A stretch of 64,000 bases of DNA. It comes from Sphingomonas sp. LR60. GTDB lineage: Bacteria; Pseudomonadota; Alphaproteobacteria; Sphingomonadales; Sphingomonadaceae. Under the pieces are notes generated by a model. It had not been told where the DNA came from and did not search any database. It was given only the letters and a program-made list of their open reading frames with translations. This document shows, in pieces, positions 8,138 to 16,676 of this stretch. The stretch spans positions 717,501 through 781,500 of the forward strand of contig NZ_JASPFK010000001.1 of the NCBI RefSeq assembly GCF_036855935.1, written 5' to 3'. Both the position numbers and the translations under genes were made by a program. How positions within the stretch are numbered: the stretch's first letter is position 1; each line of letters begins with the position of its first letter.

Positions 8138-9838
8138 TCAGGCGGTCAACGCCCCCGCATCCGCCACCAGCAGATGCAGCGTGCCGTCCGCCGAACGCGC
8201 CAGCGCGCGCACGCCGAGCCCGTTTAACGCCACCTCGTCGATCGCACCGCCTGCCAGCGCCACGCGCACGCGGCCCGGATGGACGCTGGCCGCACGGACG
8301 TTCGCTGTGCCGCCCAGCGCCTGGAGCACCGCCGCCGACAGCGTGACCGGCGCGTCGGCAACCTCCTCGACCACCGGCGCGGTCGCGACCGCCACGCCGC
8401 CCGCCGCGAGGGCGTCGCGGATCTCGACCGCGACGACGTCGGCGATCGGTCCCAGCACGACCTGCAACGCGGTCGGCGAGGGGCGGATCAGCCCGCGCGC
8501 GCCGAGCGCCTTGAGCGCGGCGTCATCCACCGCCTGCTGGTCGCGCACGTTGAGCCGCAGCCGGGTCGTGCACGCGCCCACCTCGGTCAGGTTCGCCGCA
8601 CCGCCCAGCGCGCGCGCGAAGGCCGCGCCGCGCTCGCCGGCCGCGACGGCCACCGTCGCCTCGCCGTCGAGCGGCTCACGACCGGGCGTCTTGAGGTCGA
8701 AGCGCGCGATGAAGAAGCGGAACAGCCCGTAATAGAGCGCAAAATAGACCGCGCCGACCGGGAGCAGCAGCAGCGGGCGCGTCGCTAGCCGGAAGTTGAG
8801 CACATAATCGAGCAGCCCGGCCGAGAAGCCGAAGCCGAGCTTCACGCCCAGCGCGTTCATCAGCGCCATCGATACGCCGGTCAGCACCGCATGCACCGCG
8901 TAGAGGATCGGCGCGAGGAACATGAAGCTAAACTCGATCGGCTCGGTCACTCCGGTCAGCATCGAGGTGAGCGCGAGGCTGAACAACATGCCGCCGATCG
9001 CCTTGCGCCGCTCCGGCAGCGTGGCATGGTACATCGCGAGACAGGCGGCGGGCAGGCCGAACATCATGACGGGGAAGAAGCCGGCCATGAACGCCCCCGC
9101 GCTCGGATCACCCGCGAAGAAGCGTCGCAGGTCGCCGGTGCTGCCGTGATAGTCGCCCATCACGAACCACACGATATTGTTGAGCAGGTGGTGCAGCCCG
9201 GTGACGAGCAGCAGCCGGTTGAGCAGGCCGAACAGGAACAGCCCGGCCCCGCCCGACGCAGCAATGCCATAGCTCAAATGGTCGATCCCGCTCGCGATCG
9301 CGGCGAAACCGGTGCCGATGACGACCGCGAGCACCAGACCGGCGAGCCCGCTGACGATCGGCACGAAGCGCCGTCCACCGAAAAAGGCGAGGTATTCGGG
9401 CAGCTTGATCGTCGAGAAGCGGTTGTAGAACAGTCCGCCGACCAGCCCGGAGAGGATGCCGGCGGGTACGTCGAGCCGCGCGATCGCTTTCGCCTTCCAC
9501 GCCGCCACCGCCAGATCGACCGAAGGGCCGGTCAGCCCGGTGGTGACCTCGGGCGGAACGACCAGCAGCACCTTGGCCGCTTCGGTCGCGACGAGGAAGC
9601 AGACCACGCCCGCGAGACAGGCCGCGCCGTTGCCGTCACGCGCGAAGCCGGTGGCGACGCCGATCGCGAACAACAGCCCGAGGTGCGAGAAGATCGCGTC
9701 GCCCGCCGCGCTGACGAACGCGATGTCGAGCAGGTCGGGCTGGCCGAGCCGCAGCAGCAGACCGGCGATCGGCAGCACGGCGATCGGCAGCATCAACGCG
9801 CGGCCGAGCGGCTGCAGGGTGCCGAGGATCGACTTCAT
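8138..9838 (-). CDS. nagE: PTS EIIC-EIIB transporter, N-acetylglucosamine type
   Basis: Inner-membrane permease that takes up and phosphorylates GlcNAc. The start at 9838 (MKSILGTLQPLGRALMLP) overlaps the stop of the EI fusion gene (ATGA). Residues 1 to about 380 form the EIIC domain with about ten membrane segments and the signature LTGVTEPIEFSFMFLAP. The EIIB domain carries its phosphocysteine in VGACTTRLRL (about residue 422). A second EIIB-like segment follows (about 490-566) in which the Cys motif is replaced by RAASVHPGRVRVAL, so it cannot carry the phosphate. No EIIA is fused here; that domain is at the front of the neighbouring fusion protein. GlcNAc specificity rests on the linked nagA and nagB-type genes. 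Confidence 0.92.
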   Translation of the reverse strand: MKSILGTLQPLGRALMLPIAVLPIAGLLLRLGQPDLLDIAFVSAAGDAIFSHLGLLFAIGVATGFARDGNGAACLAGVVCFLVATEAAKVLLVVPPEVTTGLTGPSVDLAVAAWKAKAIARLDVPAGILSGLVGGLFYNRFSTIKLPEYLAFFGGRRFVPIVSGLAGLVLAVVIGTGFAAIASGIDHLSYGIAASGGAGLFLFGLLNRLLLVTGLHHLLNNIVWFVMGDYHGSTGDLRRFFAGDPSAGAFMAGFFPVMMFGLPAACLAMYHATLPERRKAIGGMLFSLALTSMLTGVTEPIEFSFMFLAPILYAVHAVLTGVSMALMNALGVKLGFGFSAGLLDYVLNFRLATRPLLLLPVGAVYFALYYGLFRFFIARFDLKTPGREPLDGEATVAVAAGERGAAFARALGGAANLTEVGACTTRLRLNVRDQQAVDDAALKALGARGLIRPSPTALQVVLGPIADVVAVEIRDALAAGGVAVATAPVVEEVADAPVTLSAAVLQALGGTANVRAASVHPGRVRVALAGGAIDEVALNGLGVRALARSADGTLHLLVADAGALTA

Positions 9839-12312
9839 CGCGCAAACTCCCGTGCGAGGCGGCGGACGGCGTTGGCGTCCGGGCAGGCGAGCGCCGCACG
9901 CGCATGGTCGCGCGCCGCCGCCAGATCGAGATCGCGTACCAGCGCCTTGATCTCCGGCACCGCAGCCGGAGCGACCGACAATTCGGTGACGCCGAGCCCG
10001 AGCAGGATCGGCACCGCGAGCGGATCGGAGGCGAGGCTGCCGCACACGCCGGTCCAGCGGTGGCGCAGCGCGCCGCCGCGCACCGTTTCGCCGATCAGGC
10101 GCAGCACGGCCGGGTGCAGCCCGTCGAGCGCACCCGCGACCGCCGCATTCCCGCGGTCCATCGCCAGCGTATATTGCGTCAGGTCGTTGGTGCCGATCGA
10201 CAGGAAGTCGGCCTCGGCGGCGAGCAGATCGGCACCGATCGCGGCGGCGGGCGTCTCGACCATCACGCCGAGTTCGACATCGCGCGCCCCGCCGGTCAGC
10301 GTGTCGAGGACGGCGCGGACCTTGAGCAATTCGTCGACGCCCGCGATCATCGGGACCATGATCCGGCAGCGCCCGAGCGGGCGGACCGCGAGGATCGCCT
10401 TGAGCTGATCCTCGAGGATCTGCGGATGCGCGAGCACGACGCGGACGCCGCGCAGGCCGAGCGCGGGGTTTTCCTCACCAAGAATGGGCAGATAGGGTGC
10501 AGGCTTGTCGCCGCCGATGTCGAGCAGCCGGACGATCAGCGGCCGTCCGTCGAGCGCGTCGACCACCGCCTGATAATCGGCGGTCTGTTCGGCGACGTCT
10601 GGCGCGGTTTCGCGGTCGAGGAACAGCAATTCGGTACGGAGCAGCCCGCAGCCCTCCGCGCCATTGCGCACCGCGAACTCGGCGTCGGCGGGGGAGCCGC
10701 AATTGGCGAACAGCTCGATCCGCGTGCCGTCGGCGGTGCGGCATTCCTCGGTGGCGCGCGCGAGCGCATCGGCGCGGCGCGTCGTGGCGGCCGTGACGCG
10801 CGCTTCGGCATCGGCGAGCGTCTCTAGCGAAGGGGCGGGGTGGAGCCAGCCGGACCCGGCGTCGAGGATCACGCGCGTTCCGATCGCCACGTCGCGCAGC
10901 GTGTCGCCGAGCGCGACCAAGGTCGGCACGCCGCGCGCGGCGGCGAGGATCGAGACGTGCGACGTCGGGCCGCCGCGCACGATCGCGAGCCCCGCCAGCC
11001 GGTCGAGGTCGAGCGCCATGAACTGCGAGGGCAACAGGTCCTCGGCGACGAGGATCGCGCCATCGGGCAGCGTCACGCCCGCGTCTTCGACCCCCATCAA
11101 CCGCGCGATCAACTGGCGTTCGAGGTCGCGCATGTCGTCGGCACGCTCGGCGAGGCGCGGATCGCTCCCCGCGCGTAGCGCATCGGCTTGCGGCCGGATC
11201 GCGGCGCGCCACGCATAAGCCGCACTCTGCCCCTCGGCGATCCCCGCGCGCGCCGTGTTCAGCAGCGCGTCGTCGGAGAGCATCGCGGCATGCGCGTCGA
11301 GGATCGCGCGCATCGGGCCGCTGGCTGCGGCGGCCTTGCCGGTCAGCTCGGCCGACAATGCGGTGCACGCCTGCGTGAAGGCGGCTTCCTCGGCGGCGAT
11401 CCCGCACCCGTCGCGCGGTACGTCGAGGTCCTGCGCATCCCAGCGCGCGACCGTGCCGATCGCGAGCCCCGGCGCGGCGGTGACGCCCGCGATCGCGCCT
11501 GCGGGCACGTCGCGTGGCGCAGGCGAGGTGGGGCGGGGCGGTGTGGGGGCGGCGTCTTCCTTGATGCCGTGGAGGATCAGTTCGGCGACCGCCTCGACCG
11601 CCGCTGCGGCCTGTGCGCCGGTCGCGGCGATCGTCACCCGGTCGTTATGCGCGACGATCAGCGACAGCAGGCCGATCGGGCTGGTCGCACCGACCGGGTC
11701 GCCGTCCTTCGCCAGCGTCACCGACGCGTCGAAGCCACGCGCCACCTCGGCGATACGCGCGGCGGGGCGGGCGTGGATGCCGTGCGGCAACGGCACGACG
11801 ATCGTGCGCAACGCCGAGGGACCGTCACCCGCCGCCTGCTGTGCCTGCGCATCGAGAAGGGTGAGCGTCATCAGCGGATCGCCCGACGCCACGATCGCCC
11901 CCGTGGCGCGGTGTGCGATCGTGAAGCGATCGCCATTGGTGACGACGATCGGCGTCACTGCCGCGCGCGCCTCGCACACGATCCGGTCGAGGTCGAAGCG
12001 GATCAGCGGCTGACCGCGCGTCACGGCATCGCCGGCCACGACCAACGTTTCGAACCCTTCGCCCTTCAGCCCGACGGTATCGAGGCCGATATGGATCAGC
12101 AGCTCCGCACCCTCGGCAGTGCGCAGCGTGATCGCGTGGCCGGTCGGCTGCACCGTGATCACCTGCGCGTCGCACGGCGCGGTCAAGGTGTCGCCGGTCG
12201 GGTCGATCGCCACGCCGTCGCCCAGCATCCGCTCCGCGAACACCGCATCGGGCACGTCGTCGAGCGAGCAGGCCCAGCCTTCGAGCGGTGCGTAGAGCGA
12301 GAGGGAAGCCAT
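9835..12312 (-). CDS. nagF: PTS triple fusion EIIA(Glc)-HPr-EI
   Basis: Carries the whole soluble phosphate relay for the neighbouring EIICB on one 825-residue chain. Residues 1-150 are a Crr-type EIIA with its active histidine in LLIHIGLDT (H74). About 165-250 are HPr with GIHARPAARI (H180). About 265-825 are enzyme I with GGPTSHVSILAA (His near 452), PEP-binding barrel motifs and a typical C-terminus. The start (12312) has GGAG 6-7 nt ahead. Gene order nagB-type, nagA, this gene, EIICB, all on one strand with small gaps, supports a dedicated GlcNAc system. The order EIIA-HPr-EI is known for FruB-like and NagF-like proteins; the Crr-type EIIA favours NagF. Confidence 0.95.
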   Translation of the reverse strand: MASLSLYAPLEGWACSLDDVPDAVFAERMLGDGVAIDPTGDTLTAPCDAQVITVQPTGHAITLRTAEGAELLIHIGLDTVGLKGEGFETLVVAGDAVTRGQPLIRFDLDRIVCEARAAVTPIVVTNGDRFTIAHRATGAIVASGDPLMTLTLLDAQAQQAAGDGPSALRTIVVPLPHGIHARPAARIAEVARGFDASVTLAKDGDPVGATSPIGLLSLIVAHNDRVTIAATGAQAAAAVEAVAELILHGIKEDAAPTPPRPTSPAPRDVPAGAIAGVTAAPGLAIGTVARWDAQDLDVPRDGCGIAAEEAAFTQACTALSAELTGKAAAASGPMRAILDAHAAMLSDDALLNTARAGIAEGQSAAYAWRAAIRPQADALRAGSDPRLAERADDMRDLERQLIARLMGVEDAGVTLPDGAILVAEDLLPSQFMALDLDRLAGLAIVRGGPTSHVSILAAARGVPTLVALGDTLRDVAIGTRVILDAGSGWLHPAPSLETLADAEARVTAATTRRADALARATEECRTADGTRIELFANCGSPADAEFAVRNGAEGCGLLRTELLFLDRETAPDVAEQTADYQAVVDALDGRPLIVRLLDIGGDKPAPYLPILGEENPALGLRGVRVVLAHPQILEDQLKAILAVRPLGRCRIMVPMIAGVDELLKVRAVLDTLTGGARDVELGVMVETPAAAIGADLLAAEADFLSIGTNDLTQYTLAMDRGNAAVAGALDGLHPAVLRLIGETVRGGALRHRWTGVCGSLASDPLAVPILLGLGVTELSVAPAAVPEIKALVRDLDLAAARDHARAALACPDANAVRRLAREFAR

Positions 12313-12336
12313 GGCGTCTCCGGGTAGAAACTGGGG

Positions 12337-13479
12337 TCAGGCGACCGGCTGCGCGCCGATCCAGGTGCTGGCGAGGTAGAGGTCGCGGGTCAGGATCGCC
12401 CAGTCGGCGCGCTGGCCGACCGCCAGCGTCCCGCGCTCGTCGGACAGGCCGAGGAACGCCGCCGGGCTTGTCGCCGCCAGCCCCGCCGCTGCCTCCGGGG
12501 TCAGCCCGAGCCGCGTCACCGCGCCGCGCACCGCGCCCGCCATGTCGAGGTCGGATCCGGCGAGCGTTCCGTCGGCGCCGACGCAGCGGCCACCCTCGAC
12601 GTGGATGGGCTTGCCCTGAAGTACGAAGTCCTTGGTCTCGGCGCCGACACACGGCATCGCGTCTGTCACCAGCATAAAGCGGTCTGCGGGACGCGCGCGC
12701 AACGCGATCCGCAGCGCGGCGTCGTCGACATGGAAGCCGTCGACGATGATCCCGCACCAGGCGCTGTCATTGTCGAGCACCGCACCGACCACGCCGGGCG
12801 CGCGGTGTCCGAGCGGCGACATGGCATTGTAGAGGTGCGTCACCCCGCTCGCACCCGCCGCGAAGGCGGCGGTGGCGGTGGCGTAATCGGCGTCGGTATG
12901 GCCCAGGCAGACGCGCACGCCGGCCGCGACCAACGCGGCGATCTGCGCGGTCGAGACGCATTCGGGCGCGAGCGTCACCATCACGCGCCCGCGCCGCGGC
13001 GCGGTGAGCAGCGCGAGCATGTCGTCGTCGAGCGCGCGGAAGCGTGCCGGGTCGTGGATGCCCTTGCGCGCGACGTTGATCACCGGCCCCTCGACATGGA
13101 TGCCGATCACCCCCGGCACGCCGGCCTCGATCGCGGCATCGACCGCATCGAGCCCGCGCGCGATCGCGTCGGGCGTGTCGCTGATGAGCGTCGGCATCGT
13201 CGCGGTGGTGCCGTAGCACGCGTGCGCCATCGCGATCGCCGCCAGTCCCTCGACGGTCGGCGTGTCGTTGAACAGCACGCCGCCGCCGCCATTGACCTGC
13301 GTATCGATGAAGCCGGGCATCACCCAGCCGCCATCGAGATCGGTCGCGTCGGCGTCGGCCCCGGCATCGACCTGCGCGTCGATCGCGGTGATGATCTGGT
13401 CCTCGACCGTGATCGTCGCCGCCGACAATGTGCCGTGCGCCGTGACGATATGGCCGTTGGTAAAGCTGTGCCGCGTCAT
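12337..13479 (-). CDS. nagA: N-acetylglucosamine-6-phosphate deacetylase
   Basis: Cytoplasmic metal-dependent amidohydrolase that converts GlcNAc-6-P to GlcN-6-P and acetate, the step after PTS import. At 380 aa it has the family length. Motifs seen in order: PGFIDTQVNGGGG, GIHVEGP with the metal-binding Glu, CLGHTDADYATA, VTHLYNAMSPLGHRAPG, and the catalytic Asp in MLVTDAMPCVG. The start overlaps the stop of the upstream SIS-domain gene by the ATGA junction at 13476-13479, so translation is probably coupled. The next gene begins 24 bp downstream. Confidence 0.95.
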   Translation of the reverse strand: MTRHSFTNGHIVTAHGTLSAATITVEDQIITAIDAQVDAGADADATDLDGGWVMPGFIDTQVNGGGGVLFNDTPTVEGLAAIAMAHACYGTTATMPTLISDTPDAIARGLDAVDAAIEAGVPGVIGIHVEGPVINVARKGIHDPARFRALDDDMLALLTAPRRGRVMVTLAPECVSTAQIAALVAAGVRVCLGHTDADYATATAAFAAGASGVTHLYNAMSPLGHRAPGVVGAVLDNDSAWCGIIVDGFHVDDAALRIALRARPADRFMLVTDAMPCVGAETKDFVLQGKPIHVEGGRCVGADGTLAGSDLDMAGAVRGAVTRLGLTPEAAAGLAATSPAAFLGLSDERGTLAVGQRADWAILTRDLYLASTWIGAQPVA

Positions 13480-14510
13480 AGCGTGCGGGTGACCTTGCTC
13501 AGATGGCGGGGCGCATCCGGATCGAGCCCACGTGCCACCGACAGATTGTTCGCCATGCGATAGAAGCTCTGGATCGTCAGGATCGGCTCGATCGCGGGAT
13601 GGTCGGCCAGCGCGGGCGGGTGGCTGGCGCCGTCGGCGCGCGCATCGGCGAGCGCGACACGGGCGCCACGCGCCGCGAACTCGGCCGCCGCCTCGCGCAC
13701 GCCGTCACCGGCCACGTCGGAGGTGGCGAAGGCGAGCAGCGGAAAGCCTTCGCCCACGATCGCCATCGGACCGTGGCGCACCTCGGCGGCACTGAACGCC
13801 TCGGCATGGAGCGCACAGGTTTCCTTGAGCTTGAGCGCAGCCTCCTGGGCGATGCCGAAGCCGAGTCCGCGGCCGATCACGAACAGGTTGTTGGCGTCGA
13901 CCAGCAGATCGACCACCTCGCTCCAGTCCAGCGCCCACGCCGTCGCGAGCCGGTCGGGCAGGGTGTCGACAGCCGCACGCAGCCGATCGTCGCCCGACCA
14001 TTCCGCGACCAGCAGCGCCAGCGCGGCGAGCGCGGTGATGTAGGATTTGGTCGCGGCAACCGACTTCTCCGGCCCCGCCATCAGCGGCACGACGGTGTCG
14101 GCGGCCTCGGCGAGCGGCGAGGTGGCGTCGTTGACCAGCGCGACGATCCGCGCGCCCGCCGCCTTCTGCGCGGCGACGGTGGCGAGCAGGTCGGGGCTGC
14201 GCCCGCTCTGCGAGATCGCGATGCATAGCGGCGCGGCGGGGGTCTTCACCGCCGATTCGTAGACCGATGCGACCGAAGGCGCAGCGGAGGCGACCGGCAC
14301 GCCGACGAACGTCTCGATCAGATATTTGCCGTAGGTGGCGGCGTGATCCGACGAGCCGCGCGCGCAGGTGACGACCACTGCCGGCGGCGTCGCGCGCAGG
14401 TCACGTGCGAGATCGCGCAGCGTATCACGGTTGGTGGCGAGCGTTCGTGCGACCGCTGCGGCGGACTCGGCCGCTTCCGCGAACATCAACGTCTGATCGG
14501 CGTCGGGCAT
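13476..14510 (-). CDS. nagB-II: SIS-domain glucosamine-6-phosphate deaminase/isomerase (NagB-II type)
   Basis: Likely converts GlcN-6-P to fructose-6-P and ammonia, the final step of GlcNAc entry to glycolysis. The 344 residues contain two SIS sugar-isomerase domains (CARGSSDHAATYGKYLIE, SQSGRSPDLL, GPEKSVAATKSY, FVIGRGLGFGIAQEAALKLKE). The C-terminus HLSKVTRTL is characteristic of GlmS-like isomerase domains. The N-terminal glutaminase domain of GlmS is absent, so it is a deaminase of the NagB-II class known from Shewanella and alphaproteobacteria, not GlmS. It is followed without a gap by nagA. The 83 bp upstream may hold an internal promoter and an operator-like word. Confidence 0.9.
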   Translation of the reverse strand: MPDADQTLMFAEAAESAAAVARTLATNRDTLRDLARDLRATPPAVVVTCARGSSDHAATYGKYLIETFVGVPVASAAPSVASVYESAVKTPAAPLCIAISQSGRSPDLLATVAAQKAAGARIVALVNDATSPLAEAADTVVPLMAGPEKSVAATKSYITALAALALLVAEWSGDDRLRAAVDTLPDRLATAWALDWSEVVDLLVDANNLFVIGRGLGFGIAQEAALKLKETCALHAEAFSAAEVRHGPMAIVGEGFPLLAFATSDVAGDGVREAAAEFAARGARVALADARADGASHPPALADHPAIEPILTIQSFYRMANNLSVARGLDPDAPRHLSKVTRTL

Positions 14511-14582
14511 GTGGTGGCGCTTCCCTCGCGAACGGTGCGGACCCGGTGTGCCGCTCCCTGTTCGGACAGGGTTAAGTCATAC

Positions 14583-14597
14583 ATTGGTATTGTTCAA
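14583..14597. promoter_or_regulatory. Candidate NagR-type operator before the nagB-type gene
   Basis: ATTGGTATTGTTCAA overlaps the end of cutC and lies about 75 bp upstream of the deaminase start. It shares TTGGTATT with the hexosaminidase upstream region. The site would allow the nagB-nagA-PTS part of the operon to be controlled apart from the asparaginase and cutC genes. Motif sharing is the only evidence. Confidence 0.25.
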
Positions 14598-15346
14598 GTC
14601 TCTGCCGCGCACAGGATGGTCGTAAGCGCCGCGACGGCTGCGATATCGGTGCGCTTGGCGACCGGCGGACTGAACCCGAAGCGCGACAGGGCGGGGTCGT
14701 CCTCGCTGATGGCCGTCCGGCACGAGGCGTGAACCTCGCGCACCCCGGTCGTGAGGATCGCGGGCAGGGTTGCCGCCGACACGCCGCTGCCCGCGAGGAT
14801 CACGATCCGCTCCCCGGCATGCGCCACGAGCGTGGTCAGCATCGGCAGCGCATCCGCCGCCTGCGGCTGTCCTCCGGAGGTGAGGATGCGATCGAAACCC
14901 AGTTCGATCGCGGTGTCCAGCGCGGCGGGCAGGTCGGGTGCGAGGTCGAAGGCGCGGTGCAGGGTCAGCGACAATGGGCGGCGGCGCGCCGCGCCGAGAT
15001 CCCGGGCAAGCGCGATCCATGCGGCGATCGTCCCGGTATCGAGGCGATGGTCGGGCAGGCTGGCGCCGATCACGACCCCCGCCAGTCCTGCGTCGGCGGC
15101 GGTGCGGATGTCATCGGCGACCAGCGTGCGCTCGGCGGCGTCATGGACGAACCCCCCGGCACGCGGACGGGCGAGCAGGTGGACGGGCAGGGGCGCCTGC
15201 GCCGCCGCGCGGATCAGCGAGGCGGGCGGGGTCAGCCCGCCGACGTCGAGTGCCGCGCATAATTCGATGCGGTCCGCGCCGCCAGCGACCGCGGCGGCGA
15301 TGCCGTGCGCATCCTCGACGCAGACCTCGAGCAGCCGGCGCGTCAT
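14594..15346 (-). CDS. cutC: CutC family protein
   Basis: TIM-barrel protein of the CutC family, 250 aa. The start at 15346 (MTRRLLEVCVEDAHG) overlaps the asparaginase stop by ATGA, so longer reading frames to 15535 are not used. Family motifs present: GGADRIELCAALDVGGLTPP, HLLARPRAGGF, LHRAFDL, RILTSGGQ and ILAGSGVSA. The family was named for copper tolerance in E. coli, but that role is disputed. Here the gene lies between glycosylasparaginase and amino-sugar genes in one operon, so a role in glycan or GlcNAc metabolism is more likely than copper handling. That is inference from context; no catalytic assignment can be made. Confidence 0.9.
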   Translation of the reverse strand: MTRRLLEVCVEDAHGIAAAVAGGADRIELCAALDVGGLTPPASLIRAAAQAPLPVHLLARPRAGGFVHDAAERTLVADDIRTAADAGLAGVVIGASLPDHRLDTGTIAAWIALARDLGAARRRPLSLTLHRAFDLAPDLPAALDTAIELGFDRILTSGGQPQAADALPMLTTLVAHAGERIVILAGSGVSAATLPAILTTGVREVHASCRTAISEDDPALSRFGFSPPVAKRTDIAAVAALTTILCAAET

Positions 15347-16347
15347 GCAGCGAACAGCGACGGTGCCTTGTGGACGACGGTGCGCCCGGCGGTGTCGGTG
15401 ACGGCATAGGTGAAGCCGGGCAGCAGGCAGAACGCCCCGACGTTGCCGCGCGGATCGAGCGCGAGGAAGCCGACCTGCACGCCCTTGATCGCGTCGCCGC
15501 GGAGTTTGGCGATGTGGCGGACCACTTCCTCGCACGCGCGCTGCGGCGACAGCCCGGCGCGCAACGACGCGACGACGCGCGCGCTCCCCGAAACGCGCGT
15601 CACTTCCTCGCCGACGCCGGTCGAGGTCGCGCCGCCGACGCCGCGCTCGACGTACAGGCCCGCGCCGACCTGCGGCGAATCGCCGACGCGGCCGCGCATC
15701 TTGAACGCCATGCCCGAGGTCGTGCAGGCTCCCGCCATCCGGCCGCTGGTGTTGCGTGCGAGCAGGCCGATCGTGTCGTGATCCAGCGCCCCGCCCGGCG
15801 TCACATGCCGCTGCGTGCCATAGGTGCCGGTCTCGCTATTTGCGACCGGCTGGTATTTGGCGGTCTTCAACCAGTCGCGCCACGCCTTCTCGGCCTCGGG
15901 CGTCAGCAGCTTTTCCTGCGGAAAGCCTTGATCGCGTGCGAAGCGCGTCGCGCCTTCGCCGACCAGCAGGGTGTGCGGGGTCTTCTCCATGACGCGGCGC
16001 GCGACCGAGATGGCGTGCGTGGTGTTCTCCAGCGCGGCGACCGCGCCGACCCCGCCGGCATCGTCCATGATGACCGCATCCAGGGTGACGTGCCCGTCGC
16101 GATCGGGATAGCCGCTATAGCCGACCGAATGGTTGTTCGGATCGGCCTCCGGCACCTTCGCGCCCGTCTCGACCGCATCGAGCAACGTGCCGCCCGCCTT
16201 CATCGCCGCAAAGGCCGCGTCGTTCGCCGCCGCGCCGAAATCCCAGGTCGAGACGATCAGCGCCGCGCCGCCGCGGGTTGCCGCCGCCACGGGCGCCGCC
16301 GCGCCCAGCGCCGCCAATCCGGTCATCACCGATCGCCTGTCCGTCAT
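15343..16347 (-). CDS. N4-(beta-N-acetylglucosaminyl)-L-asparaginase (glycosylasparaginase), Ntn hydrolase
   Basis: Cleaves the bond between Asn and the first GlcNAc of an N-glycan, releasing aspartate and the amino-sugar. The start at 16347 (MTDRRSVMTGLAALG) gives a Tat-like signal (DRRSVMTG plus a hydrophobic stretch ending PVAAA); an ATG 24 bp upstream is less likely. The self-cleavage site and nucleophile are seen as DHDTIGLLA, with Thr near residue 192. Family motifs also include NNHSVGYSGYPD, AVIMDD, RVGDSPQVGAG and GATSTGVGEE. Length (334 aa) fits the alpha-beta precursor. It is the first gene of the GlcNAc operon. The alternative, an isoaspartyl peptidase or L-asparaginase of the same fold, is less likely given YSGYPD and the operon. 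Confidence 0.9.
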   Translation of the reverse strand: MTDRRSVMTGLAALGAAAPVAAATRGGAALIVSTWDFGAAANDAAFAAMKAGGTLLDAVETGAKVPEADPNNHSVGYSGYPDRDGHVTLDAVIMDDAGGVGAVAALENTTHAISVARRVMEKTPHTLLVGEGATRFARDQGFPQEKLLTPEAEKAWRDWLKTAKYQPVANSETGTYGTQRHVTPGGALDHDTIGLLARNTSGRMAGACTTSGMAFKMRGRVGDSPQVGAGLYVERGVGGATSTGVGEEVTRVSGSARVVASLRAGLSPQRACEEVVRHIAKLRGDAIKGVQVGFLALDPRGNVGAFCLLPGFTYAVTDTAGRTVVHKAPSLFAA

Positions 16348-16487
16348 TCGACCCGCCCCTGTTCGTATCATCGCCTACCATGCACGTCTGCCCGCTGGCC
16401 GCAACGAGAAGCTGCATTGGTGATGCAGATGGTCCTATGCAGGTCTTCCTGTGCCGGGTGATCCGTACCCGGCGCGTGCGTGACAGC

Positions 16488-16515
16488 AAAAAGGCCGCGG
16501 GTTCGACCCGCGGCC
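16488..16515 (-). terminator. Intrinsic terminator, minus strand
   Basis: A perfect 10-bp stem (GGCCGCGGGT with ACCCGCGGCC, 3-nt loop, 16493-16515) is followed on the minus strand by five T residues (16492-16488). It lies 60 bp past the stop of the small membrane ORF at 16575-16676 and protects the asparaginase operon from read-through. Confidence 0.85.
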
Positions 16516-16574
16516 TCCAGCTTTCGTTCGCGTCGTCACCGGGCGGCGCCCGCGATGACCGGCAACGGCAGTCG

Positions 16575-16676
16575 TTATCTCTGGGGCGCGCGACGGGCGA
16601 GAACCACGACCATCGCCAGCGTGCCCAGCGCTCCCGCGGCTCCGACAGCGATTACCATAAAGCTTGGTACGTCCAT
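16575..16676 (-). CDS. Small single-span membrane protein, 33 aa
   Basis: An unrecognised short ORF reading MDVPSFMVIAVGAAGALG then TLAMVVVLARRAPQR. It has one hydrophobic segment of about 20 residues and a positively charged C-terminus. A ribosome site (AGGGAGAGG) precedes two adjacent ATGs at 16679 and 16676; the second has the better spacing. A strong terminator follows the stop. Ribosome site, membrane segment and terminator together make a real gene likely, though coding for so few residues cannot be proven by eye. Confidence 0.55.
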   Translation of the reverse strand: MDVPSFMVIAVGAAGALGTLAMVVVLARRAPQR

